64,000 nt of DNA from Megaleporinus macrocephalus (Eukaryota; Chordata; Actinopteri; Characiformes; Anostomidae). Positions within the stretch are counted from its first letter, which is position 1, and every line of letters begins with the position of its first letter. This document shows positions 35,841-46,186 of this stretch, piece by piece. The notes beneath the pieces are model-generated. The model saw nothing but the letters and a program-made list of their open reading frames with translations. It was not told where the DNA came from and did not search any database. Where the stretch lies: the NCBI GenBank assembly GCA_021613375.1, contig CM038710.1, positions 30,865,136-30,929,135 on the forward strand, in the 5' to 3' direction. The position numbers and the translations under genes were made by a program.

Positions 35841-36975
35841 AGCGGGTGAAATAAGTTTTGAACATGTTGCCAACTTTGTATGTAAATATAATTCTAAAGG
35901 TGCTATTGACATGTCTTTAACAACCCATCCAAACCACACATGCAAAGAAATGAAGCCATGGATGTCCACAAATTAATTATGTAATGAGAAATGACACAAG
36001 GAAAAGGATTGAACACATGAAGAAAAAGAGGTGCAAAAAGCCATGGAAAGTCACCATGACACCAGCTGAAATCTACCAGTATCCTGACAATTAGTACAAA
36101 TTAATATCAGATGGTTAAACTGATGGCCTATAAAAAGGTGTGTTATTACCAAGCTACCACACAAGAAACATCTCATGATGGATAAAACCAGTGAGCTCTC
36201 TCAGGTCCTTCGTAACCTTATTGTTGCAAAACATACTGATGGCATTGGGTAAAGAAGAATTTCTAAACTACTGAAGGTTCCAGTGAGAACTGTTGGGGCC
36301 ATAATGCAGAAGAGTGGAAAGATCATCATTCCAAACCAGCCACAACCAGATTGATGAGATCAAAAAGCTCTTTGGATGCCATAATACACACTATGTTTGG
36401 AGGTCCGAAGGCACTGCATATCACCCCAAAAACACCATACCAACAGTGATGTTTGGAGGTGGGAACATCATGGTGTGGGGCTGTTTTTCAGCATAAGGCA
36501 CTGGAACGCTTCACATAATTGAAGGAAGGATGAACAAATGTACAGAGACATTCTTCAAAAAATCTGAAGATGAAATGAGGGTGGATATTTCAGCAAGACA
36601 ATGATCCCAAACACACAGGCAAGGAAACTCCTAATTGGTTAATAAGCTGCTAGAATGGCCCAACCAATCAGCTGACCTGAATCCAATTGAAAATCTATGG
36701 AAGGAACTAAAGCTTGGAGTTCTGAGAAGGAGCCCAGAACTTTCAGTATTTGAAGAGTGTTTGTGTGGAAGAATGGGCCAGAATCACACCTGAGCAATGC
36801 AGTAGGCAGTAGGCATCTTGAAGCTGTCATCACCAACAAAGGCTTTTGTACAAAGTATTTAATACATTTCAGGAGGCGTGTTCAAAAACATTTCTCATTA
36901 TTATACATAACTAAATTTATGGACATCTTTGCATGTGTGTATTGGATGGGTTGTTACCGACATCTGGTGAAAAGT
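35841..36975 (+). mobile_element. Deleted Tc1-like element (third family)
   Basis: Starts AGCGGGTGAAATAAGTTTTG and reads through family phrases such as GAACACATGAAGAAAAAGAG, CATCTCATGATGGATAAAAC and TTGTTGCAAAACATACTGAT. It ends around GTTACCGACATCTGGTGAAAA, after which the expected right terminal repeat is missing. The right flank passes into unrelated sequence. About 400 bp of the 5' coding part were lost at about 36355. Confidence 0.85.
36170..36870 (+). pseudogene. Dead transposase of the third Tc1-like family
   Basis: Recognisable parts are [34 protein letters not shown] (to 36496), QQDNDPKHT (second Asp at 36597) and [10 protein letters not shown] (Glu at 36689). The Asp-to-Glu distance is 92 nt instead of the 105 nt expected for DD34E, so the two residues are out of frame. 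The first Asp region and half of the DNA-binding domain are deleted at about 36355, where CCAGATTGATGAG runs straight into AAGCTCTTTGGATGCC. Confidence 0.85.
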
Positions 36976-37329
36976 TGCTGCTGTGAGACCAGGGTTTCTC
37001 TGCCCTCTCGTCCCCTGAATATTTACTATAATGTCCATGCTTTGTTTTATTATGTCCCTTGATATTAAATTCCTTCATTACCGTTATAGTCAATGACAAT
37101 GGTATAAGAGACGCACGCGTTTGCATCATCTCTCTACAAAAAAAATATTCTGACATCCATCTCTCATGAAATCGACTTGGCTCTTCTTTGATGTAGCCAT
37201 TACTACATGCTGTTCCGCAGATTCAGGAAGCCGATATAATGTCTCCTAAGTTTAGATAACTTTGATTGCTAACATAGCGGTGAAACGTACTATACGTCTA
37301 TGTACTGCTGCCACCGTCAGGTGAAAGGA

Positions 37330-37449
37330 AAAATTGCAAAGTACTAACGGGCCACCAATAACGTATTCTTTTGAGTGATGCTGCGGGCCAATAAAAATCT
37401 GTCTACTGCCTGCATTTGGCCCGAGGGCTGGACTTTGGACACCCCTGGG
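37330..37449. mobile_element. hAT-like transposon end
   Basis: Ends GCATTTGGCCCGAGGGCTGG, then ACTTTGGACACCCCTGG, which is a familiar terminal sequence of hAT-type elements in vertebrates (inverted CAGGGGTGTCCAAA). The opposite end was not located. 36976-37329 may be part of the same element. Confidence 0.45.
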
Positions 37450-38449
37450 CTAAGCTCTCCATACTCTACCACTTGCTCTATTCACTATTGCTATGTTCAC
37501 TGCATACGTACTGTTAGCAGTTTGTTTTAAACGTTTATGCACATAGTGGGGTACTTTGTACTTTCTGGCAGATACTAAACAGCCTTTAACAAAGTCATAA
37601 CTAATCGAAATGTTCAAAATAGGTTTAGATAAAATTGATGTATTTGAGCCATCACTTTCTGATACATCGTTTGCACCCTTACTAATTGTGATATACCTTT
37701 GCAAGCTGAACTCTGCTGCCTGTCCCACAGTTTGCTGCTTCATGTGAATATGCAGGCTAGGCAGCGCTACACTTGTATCCAAGGCTGATATTTACTCCAA
37801 TCCAGAAAGTGGTGTAGGAGTCGGACAGACAGAGTCTAGCCTGAGGGTCTGTTACCCCTACAGCTCTCTTTCCATCTTTCTCTCTCTCTTTCTCAGAGAT
37901 GTGATTGAGATGCTGGATCTCTTCCATAGCCCAGAGCAGAGGGAGGGATCAGAGCAGTAGCAGTAAGGGGAAGAGGCCTGTTATAATTGCACTATAGGGA
38001 TAAAAGCTTGAAGTACGTATCAGCATCCTTTCACCAATCCCCACATCCTCTATCTCTTGGACTGTCTCAGTATATCTCCCCTGATCTCTCTCACTGACTC
38101 AGTGCCTCTGTCTCTGTCTTTCTACCATCGATCTCCTTCTGTAATCTCTTACTTGTTCTGTGTAGAGCCTCCTTTTTGTTGACCAGCTATGTTAAAAATA
38201 TGGCCCGGCTGATATAAACATTTTATGATTAACACCAGTCAGCATTAATACCGTGGGCTCAATTATCAGCCTATATTATCGATTGAAAATAGTCTTAAAT
38301 AATTTAAAACTCAGCAAAAGGTTCTGAATATTGTATGGTATTGTGGAAAAGTTAGAGACCACCCTTTCCTTGTTTAACCACTAAGTACACTTCCTGTGAC
38401 ACCTGTATTCATAATGCATTGTAAAATAAAAATGGTTGTAAAAGTGATT
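37450..38449. other. Non-coding stretch with an exon-like segment
   Basis: 37870-37896 is a CT tract ending in CAG. It is followed by an open frame (from 37898) that encodes DVIEMLDLFHSPEQREGSEQ and stops at 37958. No homology is recognised; see findings. Otherwise unremarkable. Confidence 0.35.
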
Positions 38450-39330
38450 TTAAACAGGTGTAATTACATACATAACACTGTATAAAGTATATGACTTCAT
38501 AAAGTCAGGTTCTATAACACATTATAGCATTTATTCATTAGGAAACTGTACGCATCAGTGTTTACGCCAGGTCATAAAATGTTTGAAGTGAAGTAAATTA
38601 ATTATATCTAACTGTCAAAGCAGGAATTACAAGAAGTGAGCAAAGCTATCTGAAAGCCATTGCTAATGTTAGCTATGTTTACTGAACTAGACAGCTGTCA
38701 TGTTAATTACTGGCTAACAATAAGCAGCTCTCTGTGCTGCTAACAGTTGTTATTTGCAAACAGTCTAGCACCTGTAACCAGCTCAAAGAATGTGCCAGGT
38801 CCACCAAAACCCATAGTTTGTTCTCTGACTCCATATGGAATCTAGTCCTGAAAGTGACTTACCCAAAAAATGTTTACTTGGTTGTATTAATGGGTCTGTT
38901 GTGATGAAACTATAATTGGACTTTATTGTAGTGTGTAATAGTGCATTCATGTTCATTATGTTGTTAGAAACAGGTATTATAATGTTTTTTAACTATTCCA
39001 TTTATTTTATGAAGTGTTATGCATGTCACTATAACTACTTATAAGCAACCATGAAAGCTTATTACAGTATTATGAATATGGGAGTCATAGGAAGTGCTAC
39101 CAAAAACTCTTTTAATCTAATTCAATCTGTTTATATCTAAATCTTGTGTTATGGAAGCTTTCTATATAAAGTCATGCACTCTAGCTTTATAAAATCTTAT
39201 GCATGTAACTATAAGTACTTAATAGCAGGTTAACAACTTATGCACCGTTTTATAAAACAACACATAATGCCTTAAAGATTTATTTCTAAAGCACTCTATA
39301 TATAGGACTCATAGGTAGCCCTGTTTTGTA
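38450..39330. repeat. AT-rich internally repetitive region
   Basis: GTTATGCATGTCACTATAAC (about 39016) recurs as CTTATGCATGTAACTATAAG (about 39188), and many shorter TATAA, TTATG and CATAA motifs recur. Such sequence is typical of some non-autonomous fish transposons. Ends were not identified. Confidence 0.3.
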
Positions 39331-40863
39331 ATTTAACCATGGTGGTCTTTTGTCTTTCAGTTTAGTGGTTCAGCCTGAATTGCAGGCAGGATTTCAAGAT
39401 CGCAAAACATTACTGACTGACTGATAACCGGGTTAGAACCTACTATAAAGTGAGTAGCACTGGAGGGAAGCTGCAGGAGTGGATCAGGTGCTGTTTACTG
39501 ACACCTCCCACTGTCCGGGCTTATTGTTGTAAAGAATAGAAGAGTGTGTGCCAGTGTGTTGGGACAGAGATGAAGAGAAGGATTCAAGAGGTTGTACAAA
39601 TCTGTGACTAGCAAAGAAAAGCGATGCCACAATGCCATCATCAAAAGAATGCCCTATCAGTGTCTCTCTCTCTCCCTCCCTCTCTCTCACTCGCTCTTTC
39701 TCTCTCCCTCTCACTTACTGTCGTGTGTTCCTTTATCTCTATGTGGGATTTTTTCCCTTCTTGTTATAGATGCTTTCCTACAGGCTCTTGTCTCTGGATT
39801 TGCTTTGCTGTGACACGTCCCCTCTTCTTTCTCTCTGAGCAGAACGCCCCAGTGTTGTGCCCCTCTGTGCTCCACAGCAAAGATTTAAATAAATTCCTGC
39901 AGCTGCACATCTGACACGGCGTCCAAACATCGGCGTGTGTAGATCTGTTCGTTTTGTTCATGGCTTTTGCGCCGCACCTGCCCGCAATCACACTCACCCA
40001 TACGACCTCCCACACACACGCGAGTGCTGTTTCTTCTGCTCGCTATGTTGATGGAGTGGTGTTTTATGGGTGTAGTCGGAGGCAGAAGTGCAGAGTAAGC
40101 ACTTTTACCAGAAACATTTTTTCCCCCTTCTGTCACCAGTGGCCATGCAGTGTGCATTTAGTCAGCTGTGAGATGGAGTTGCTTTCACAGTGGCTCAGAG
40201 GAAGGGAAGAATAACAGTGTGCGTGCGTGTGATTAGTGCAAACTTGATAGCCACCTACAGGAAGCGTCCCTGAGCTGCTATCTGGAGCCGTTCTTTTACT
40301 CACTTGTTTCAACTGCGGGGAAATAAAAGCACAGAAACCACTCGCAGGACCAGAGAAAGACTTTGCAAGTGATTGATTCAAAAAAGTAGGGCTAAAACAA
40401 GCTACTTCTTAAAAAAGGAAATATTTAGGATGTTTATATTTAGGATATGATGTAGTCATTAATTATCATTATCTGCTTTCAAGTGTTGAAGTAAATTTCT
40501 AGACTTAATAATGACCCTGTTAGCAGCGCTCTCACCCCGGCGTGGCATCAGAGAAGCTTCTGGAATAATTGGCTCTCTCTGTGTGTGTGAGGGGCACCAC
40601 TTGCACTCGCTCATGTTTCGCAGTGTGACACAGCCCAAACCCCCGAGTTGAAAAATGGCAGTGGAGGCTACGAGCTGGGGCAAAGAGAGGGTAGAAACTG
40701 GAGCCAAACACTGGGAGGGGGGGAAAGGTTATTTTTTTGTTGCAGTAATGGTCATTGAAGCCCCTGCAGGCAGAGAAACAGTGGGGGTCCTTGTCCTGCA
40801 GCCTGTTAGTGAGAATATAAAGGATGCGAAGGTCCACAAATGGCCTACTGCTTCTCTTTCTCT

Positions 40864-40870
<7 letters not shown>
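39331..40870. other. Non-coding stretch with CT-rich tracts
   Basis: 39660-39716 is CT-rich. 39840-40330 and 40500-40720 have balanced composition and no simple repeats; they may be regulatory. Open frames up to 112 codons show no domain. Confidence 0.35.
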
Positions 40871-40914
<44 letters not shown>

Positions 40915-40916
40915 CC

Positions 40917-40960
<44 letters not shown>

Positions 40961-40979
40961 CCTCTCTCTCTCTCTCTCG
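40871..40979. repeat. Long interrupted (CT)n microsatellite
   Basis: About 50 CT units with CTTT, CCCT and TGTC interruptions. A 180-codon frame crossing it (40655-41197) is low complexity and not a gene. Confidence 0.95.
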
Positions 40980-41320
40980 GTCCAGGCTTATCTTCGTGTT
41001 TGTACACCGTGTGCCAAGATTTAATCAATAGCGATTCTGCCTTGCGTGAAGAGAGAAGGTCAAAGTCAGACTGGAGTAAGAGAGATAGGGAGGAACAGAG
41101 AAGAGAGAGAAAGAGAGAAAGAAATGCAGAAATAGAGGGAAAGAGGAAGGCCTGTCTGCACCTCATGGATGGAAAAGTGGGGGCTGGGGGATTTTGAGGT
41201 TTTATAGAACTAAAAAAAAACTAGACCTTGTGCCATTTTAAATTGTAAGTTGTGAAATTGCAAATGATTTTCCGCCTGCTTTGAGCACTCCCCGACCAGA
41301 TGTACAGACGAGCAATAGTG

Positions 41321-42693
41321 TCTAGTTCATATGCAGAGCTGTACAATCTAGTTGATATCCAGATCTGTGGTCAAGTTGATATGCAGAGCTGTATAGTCTA
41401 GTTGATATCCAGATCTGTGGTCAAGTTGATATGCAGAGCTGTATAGTCTAGTTGATATCCAGATCTGTGATCGAGTTGATATGCAGAGCTGTACAATCTA
41501 GTTGATATCCAGATCTGTGGTCTAGTTGATATGCAGAGCTGTATAGTCTAGTTGATATCCAGATCTGTGGTCTAGTTGATATGCAGAGCTGTATAGTCTA
41601 GTTGATATCCAGATCTGTGGTCTAGTTCATATGCAGAGCTGTACAATCTAGTTGATATCCAGATCTGTGGTCTAGTTGATATGCAGAGCTGTATAGTCTA
41701 GGTGATATCCAGATCTGTGGTCAAGTTGATATGCAGAGCTGTATAGTCTAGTTGATATCCAGATCTGTGGTCTAGTTCATATGCAGAGCTGTACAATCTA
41801 GTTGATATCCAGATCTGTGGTCAAGTTGATATGCAGAGCTGTATAGTCTAGATGATATCCAGATCTGTGATCTAGTTGATATCCAGATCTGTGGTCAAGT
41901 TGATATGCAGAGCTGTATAGTCTAGTTGATATCCAGATCTGTGGTCAAGTTGATATGCAGAGCTGCATAGTCTAGTTGATATCCAGATCTGTGATCGAGT
42001 TGATATGCAGAGCTGTATAGTCTAGTTGATATCCAGATCTGTGGTCTAGTTCATATGCAGAGCTGTACAATCTAGTTGATATCCAGATCTGTGGTCTAGT
42101 TGATATGCAGAGCTGTATAGTCTAGGTGATATCCAGATCTGTGGTCTAGTTCATATGCAGAGCTGTATAGTCTAGTTGATATCCAGATCTGTGGTCTAGT
42201 TCATATGCAGAGCTGTACAATCTAGTTGATATCCAGATCTGTGGTCAAGTTGATATGCAGAGCTGTATAGTCTAGTTGATATCCAGATCTGTGGTCTAGT
42301 TGATATGCAGAGCTGTATAGTCTAGTTGATATCCAGATCTGTGGTCTAGTTGATATGCAGAGCTGTATAGTCTAGTTGATATCCAGATCTGTGGTCTAGT
42401 TCATATGCAGAGCTGTACAATCTAGTTGATATCCAGATCTGTGGTCAAGTTGATATGCAGAGCTGTATAGTCTAGATGATATCCAGATCTGTGATCTAGT
42501 TGATATCCAGATCTGTGGTCAAGTTGATATGCAGAGCTGTATAGTCTAGTTGATATCCAGATCTGTGGTCAAGTTGATATGCAGAGCTGCATAGTCTAGT
42601 TGATATCGAGATCTGTGATCTAGTTGATATCCAGATCTGTGGTCTAGTTGATATCCAGATCTGTGGTCTAGTTGATATACAGACCTGTACAGT
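41321..42693. repeat. 50-bp minisatellite with higher-order structure (about 27 copies)
   Basis: Each 50-bp unit is two diverged half-units: one reads CTAGTTGATATCCAGATCTG, the other AAGTTGATATGCAGAGCTGT. Nearly every dimer carries GATATC and AGATCT. Variants (TTCATATGC, GTACAATC, GATGATATC, GCTGCATAG) recur in the same order 624 bp apart: GATGATATCC at 41851 and again at 42475, each followed by two half-units of the same type and then GCTGCATAG. So the array contains a larger duplicated block. Minus-strand frames (STRPQIWI-type) are by-products. Confidence 0.95.
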
Positions 42694-43634
42694 AGAGAAA
42701 GCCACATGCATGTTGTGGCTGCATCATAGCAAAACTCCTTTTCAGTGTTAATCTGATAATGAATTCTGTATTTTACCAGGCTTGTGTGCCAGTGTTGTAC
42801 ATATAGACAGAATGGGTCTGGTTAATGACCACCCATTAGGCTTTATTTTTATAGCAGGTAAAAATGACTAAAATTAAATTTTTTAAAACCAAATCCGATT
42901 TTCCTGTTAGGCTGTTCATAATATCTATTTAATGTGATCTCAATCTGAAATTAGTGTGAACAGGTCCCGCTGCTAAACTGACCCACATGTGCAAAAGAGC
43001 AAGGCTTTACACAGCGTGCTGATCCAAAGGCTAACAATCACAACTGCCGACAGATGCAAGGTTACTCCTGGTTTCAGTTTCATCTCCACCAGCATCACTA
43101 CATATCAGGAAGTTCTAAGGGCTGATAGACCGGCTTAGCACAGAGAACACGTTCAAGCTGTAAAACGGGCACGTTTTCTGCCAAATCTTGGATTTCCAGG
43201 CTTGGTTTCCTAGAACTTTTGTTGAACTTTTGTTTCATTTTTTTTCCTTCTTACTCTGCAATCTCGATCTCCATGTTTGGCCAAGTTTTTAATAATCTCT
43301 TAAAAGCTCTTTCAATAATCTCTTCCATCCAATATTGTCCTTCAAACTATACAGTAATTGTAATTGTATAAAAATCCCTATTGTTTATGAGGTCTCGGCA
43401 GCATGTATTTTTGATAGATGTGAGTTAGACACATGAATTCTGATCTGGGTGCTCAGACTGAGACACGTTCCTGCATGTCGGATAAGTATCAGACTACATC
43501 GGATCAGATTCTGTGTGATTTTTGCTGTTCAAACTGCCACATAACATATCTGTGGCACATATGCTGAAAAACATTGGGGCCATGTTTACCTGCTGCAGCC
43601 TCAGTGATGGCTTTAACATTGATTTAACGTAGTA
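42694..43634. other. Non-coding stretch
   Basis: AT-rich sequence, nothing recognised. Confidence 0.4.
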
Positions 43635-43750
43635 TGAAAGGTTCATTCGTTCATCTTCTGAGTTGTGGGTGGTGCTTGAGACTATCCCAGGGCTTATTGG
43701 GCAGAAGGCAGAAAACACCTAGGACAGACCGCCAGTTCATTGCAGGGCAG
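43635..43750. mobile_element. Dispersed fish repeat fragment
   Basis: GTTCATTCGTTCATCTTCTG, then GGCTTATTGGGCAGAAGGCA, then CCGCCAGTTCATTGCAGGGC. This order matches a repeat I recall as very common in fish (search-recognisable by …GGCGCCAGTCCTTCACAGGGC). It is degenerate and too short to classify. Confidence 0.4.
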
Positions 43751-44328
43751 TATGAAAGACACTATGTTAAAAATAGATAATATATAAAACAAAAAGTGCC
43801 TACCACTTTAAATGAAGACTCCAAGAATCAATGAATGATTTTATTAATAGTTATTAATAGTTCACATTCACATTCAGGCAATGAATGAATAGGCAGTTAT
43901 AATACATAAATGAAAACAACATCAGTGAACAAATAGTACCTTGTCTTCTCCTTCAGGCAGCATTATACCTGTCAGCTTCATTAGGTATTTATGTTTATCT
44001 GATAGAACAGCTCACTTTGTGTGTTATTAACTGCTTGTTAAATAACTGCTTGTTAAATAACGCTTCATTTTTGACAGAGTAGGTTCAGAGGCTTTTCATC
44101 TGTTGATCAACAGCAAAGCTGACAGCCCACTATCGTTTGTGTGTCTGTTGCTCATTAAAAATGGTCCCGAACTCCCCAGTGCTTTCTTTCTTTTCCAATT
44201 TTGTCTTCTTTTTTTCTTCACTCCCTTACCTTAGTTTTCACTGACACTTTTAGAACCTGTGCATGATGTAATTCAGTTGCCCTTAACAGATAACTGCTGT
44301 TGGAACGCTTTGCCCTGGTCTGTGTGTG

Positions 44329-44362
<34 letters not shown>

Positions 44363-45967
44363 ACCTCCCTGACATCAGCCTGCTCTCTGAGTGTCACACA
44401 CAACCAGTCTTTTCCATTTGCACCTTGCCGTGTGAATTCCATCCTCTAACAGATCTGCCTTCAGATTGGACTGTGAGTAAAGCCTGTGACCTGAGTTTGA
44501 CTGCCGGCCGCTTATTTCGCATTAGGTGGGCGATAAAGAGTTTGATCTGACCCCGCTCTCTTCGGCTGGCCTTTTATCGAGACCAATGGGCCCTTCAGGA
44601 CACCATCCAGGTGCTTTATTGCGCACAGAGATGACTGTATCAGCAGCAGAGCCATCATCCAGTCGATATGGAGAGCCATAATGAGCGGGAGATGGAATGG
44701 AGAGGAGCAGAAAGAGGGAGGGGAGGGAGTGAGAACCAGAGAGAGGGGGAAAGAAAGAGAGAGAGAGAGAAGGAGACATACAGAATGAGAAAGAGAACAG
44801 TCCTGACTTTATAAGACCAGTGAGGACCAATAGGTCATGTGTGGTCAGTAGAAATCCATTCACCTGGTTTTCAATTATCTCTCGGCGGAGTCTTTGTCTC
44901 ACTCTGGCCTCCGCATTCCCACACCAAACAGTACGCCGATCCTCATTGTGATGCGCGTTGAAACGTGGCGGATTTGCTAAGTCAGAGATAATATTTATTT
45001 TCTGAAATTGAAATGGCTCACACCTTGAGGGCTTAGCTCTGTTCCAATATTTTGGGAGTGCTTTGCGGCCTGCTTGCTATTCAAAAGGCCCCAGATGGAC
45101 CAGGCCAGCGGAGAGTGCGTAATTGACAGGAGGCTATCAACAAGCATGGCTCTAGCGCCACTTAGTCTATCTGATGAAGAGATCCACTCACTCATCCTGT
45201 CCCAGCACTCCTCACCACAGCTTAACCTGCCTTACCAAAAAGAAACATTAATGGAGTCACATAAAGGATCTTTTCTCTCTATTTTAGTGCATACAGTCCT
45301 ATAAAAAGTCTGAGAAACCCCTTATTTATTTAATTTCCAACCAGAATCATGCTCACACAAATTTTTAGGAGGAATTCGAGAAGTTAGATGTGGGTAATGT
45401 CCTTAGGTAATGTACTGTAATCATCTGTGTTTCTTGTTCTTAAGATTCAGTCACAAATATTTTAGATATTAAACATTCTGGACTACCTTTACCTAATTCT
45501 TGATGATGCGCATGTTTTGCAGTCACTTTAGAATCTTTTTCAGCTTAGCCTGCCATTCTGGTTAGATCCCATTCTACTAGTTTCCTGTTAATTATTTGAA
45601 ACTTGTACACAGGACTAGTATAACAGAATCATTTTACTCAGTCAAACATAACTGCAACGAGTTGCCAGTAAGTTGCATGCAACATGAAAGGCTTATTATT
45701 GTGAAGTGTGCATTAAAGAGACAACAATCTCCGAAAGAAACCAGTTAGTCTCCTTCTCAGAAGTCTTTATATGAGATATTCCCACAGTTTGTCCACAAAT
45801 GAACCCAGCTTCCCATAGAAGGGTTATAAATAGTAAAAAGACACTAGAATAACTGTTAACCCATTCTATTGACTGAGACTTTGTTACTCTTTTGTTGATT
45901 CTATTATATCTAATATTTTGTCGTAATTGAATAAGTGGAACTCCCTAGTTTATCCCCAGTTATGGTT
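43751..45967. other. Non-coding stretch with a candidate regulatory island
   Basis: Includes (TG)n at 44323-44361 and a GA-rich tract at 44741-44772. 44880-45240 has balanced composition, TAATTGACA- and ATTATC-type motifs and no repeats. It is a candidate conserved non-coding element, unproven. Confidence 0.35.
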
Positions 45968-46186
45968 CAAGATTCAAGAGTTTTATTGTCAAGAGTTTTA
46001 TTGACAAGAGTTTTATTGTCATATGCACAACAGTTACACTGTACAATGAAATTCTTACTTTACTTTTTTTTGTTATCTATTGGTGAATGGAGGAACAGCA
46101 AAGTAAGAATTTAATTGTACAGTGTAACTGTCTGTTCTGCTGTACATATGACAATAAAACTCTTGACAGTAAAACTCTTGAATCTT
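45968..46186. repeat. Long inverted repeat from a dispersed fish element
   Basis: The left arm (45968-46064) reads AAGATTCAAGAGTTTTATTG ... CAGTTACACTGTACAATGAA ... TTCTTACTTT. The right arm (46099-46186) is its near reverse complement (AAGTAAGAATTTAATTGTAC ... ACAATAAAACTCTTGAATCTT). AAGAGTTTTATTG is present three times in the left arm and its complement twice in the right. About 35 bp of spacer separates the arms. The arm sequence is a common fish repeat end. Confidence 0.85.

Noticed and set aside
40655..41197. 180-codon ORF across the (CT)n tract
   Set aside because: Its middle is Ser/Leu repeat from the microsatellite, and the flanks show no domain.
42496..42711. Repeating STRPQIWI-type peptide
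   Set aside because: By-product of the 50-bp minisatellite; half-units of 24 and 26 bp shift the frame.
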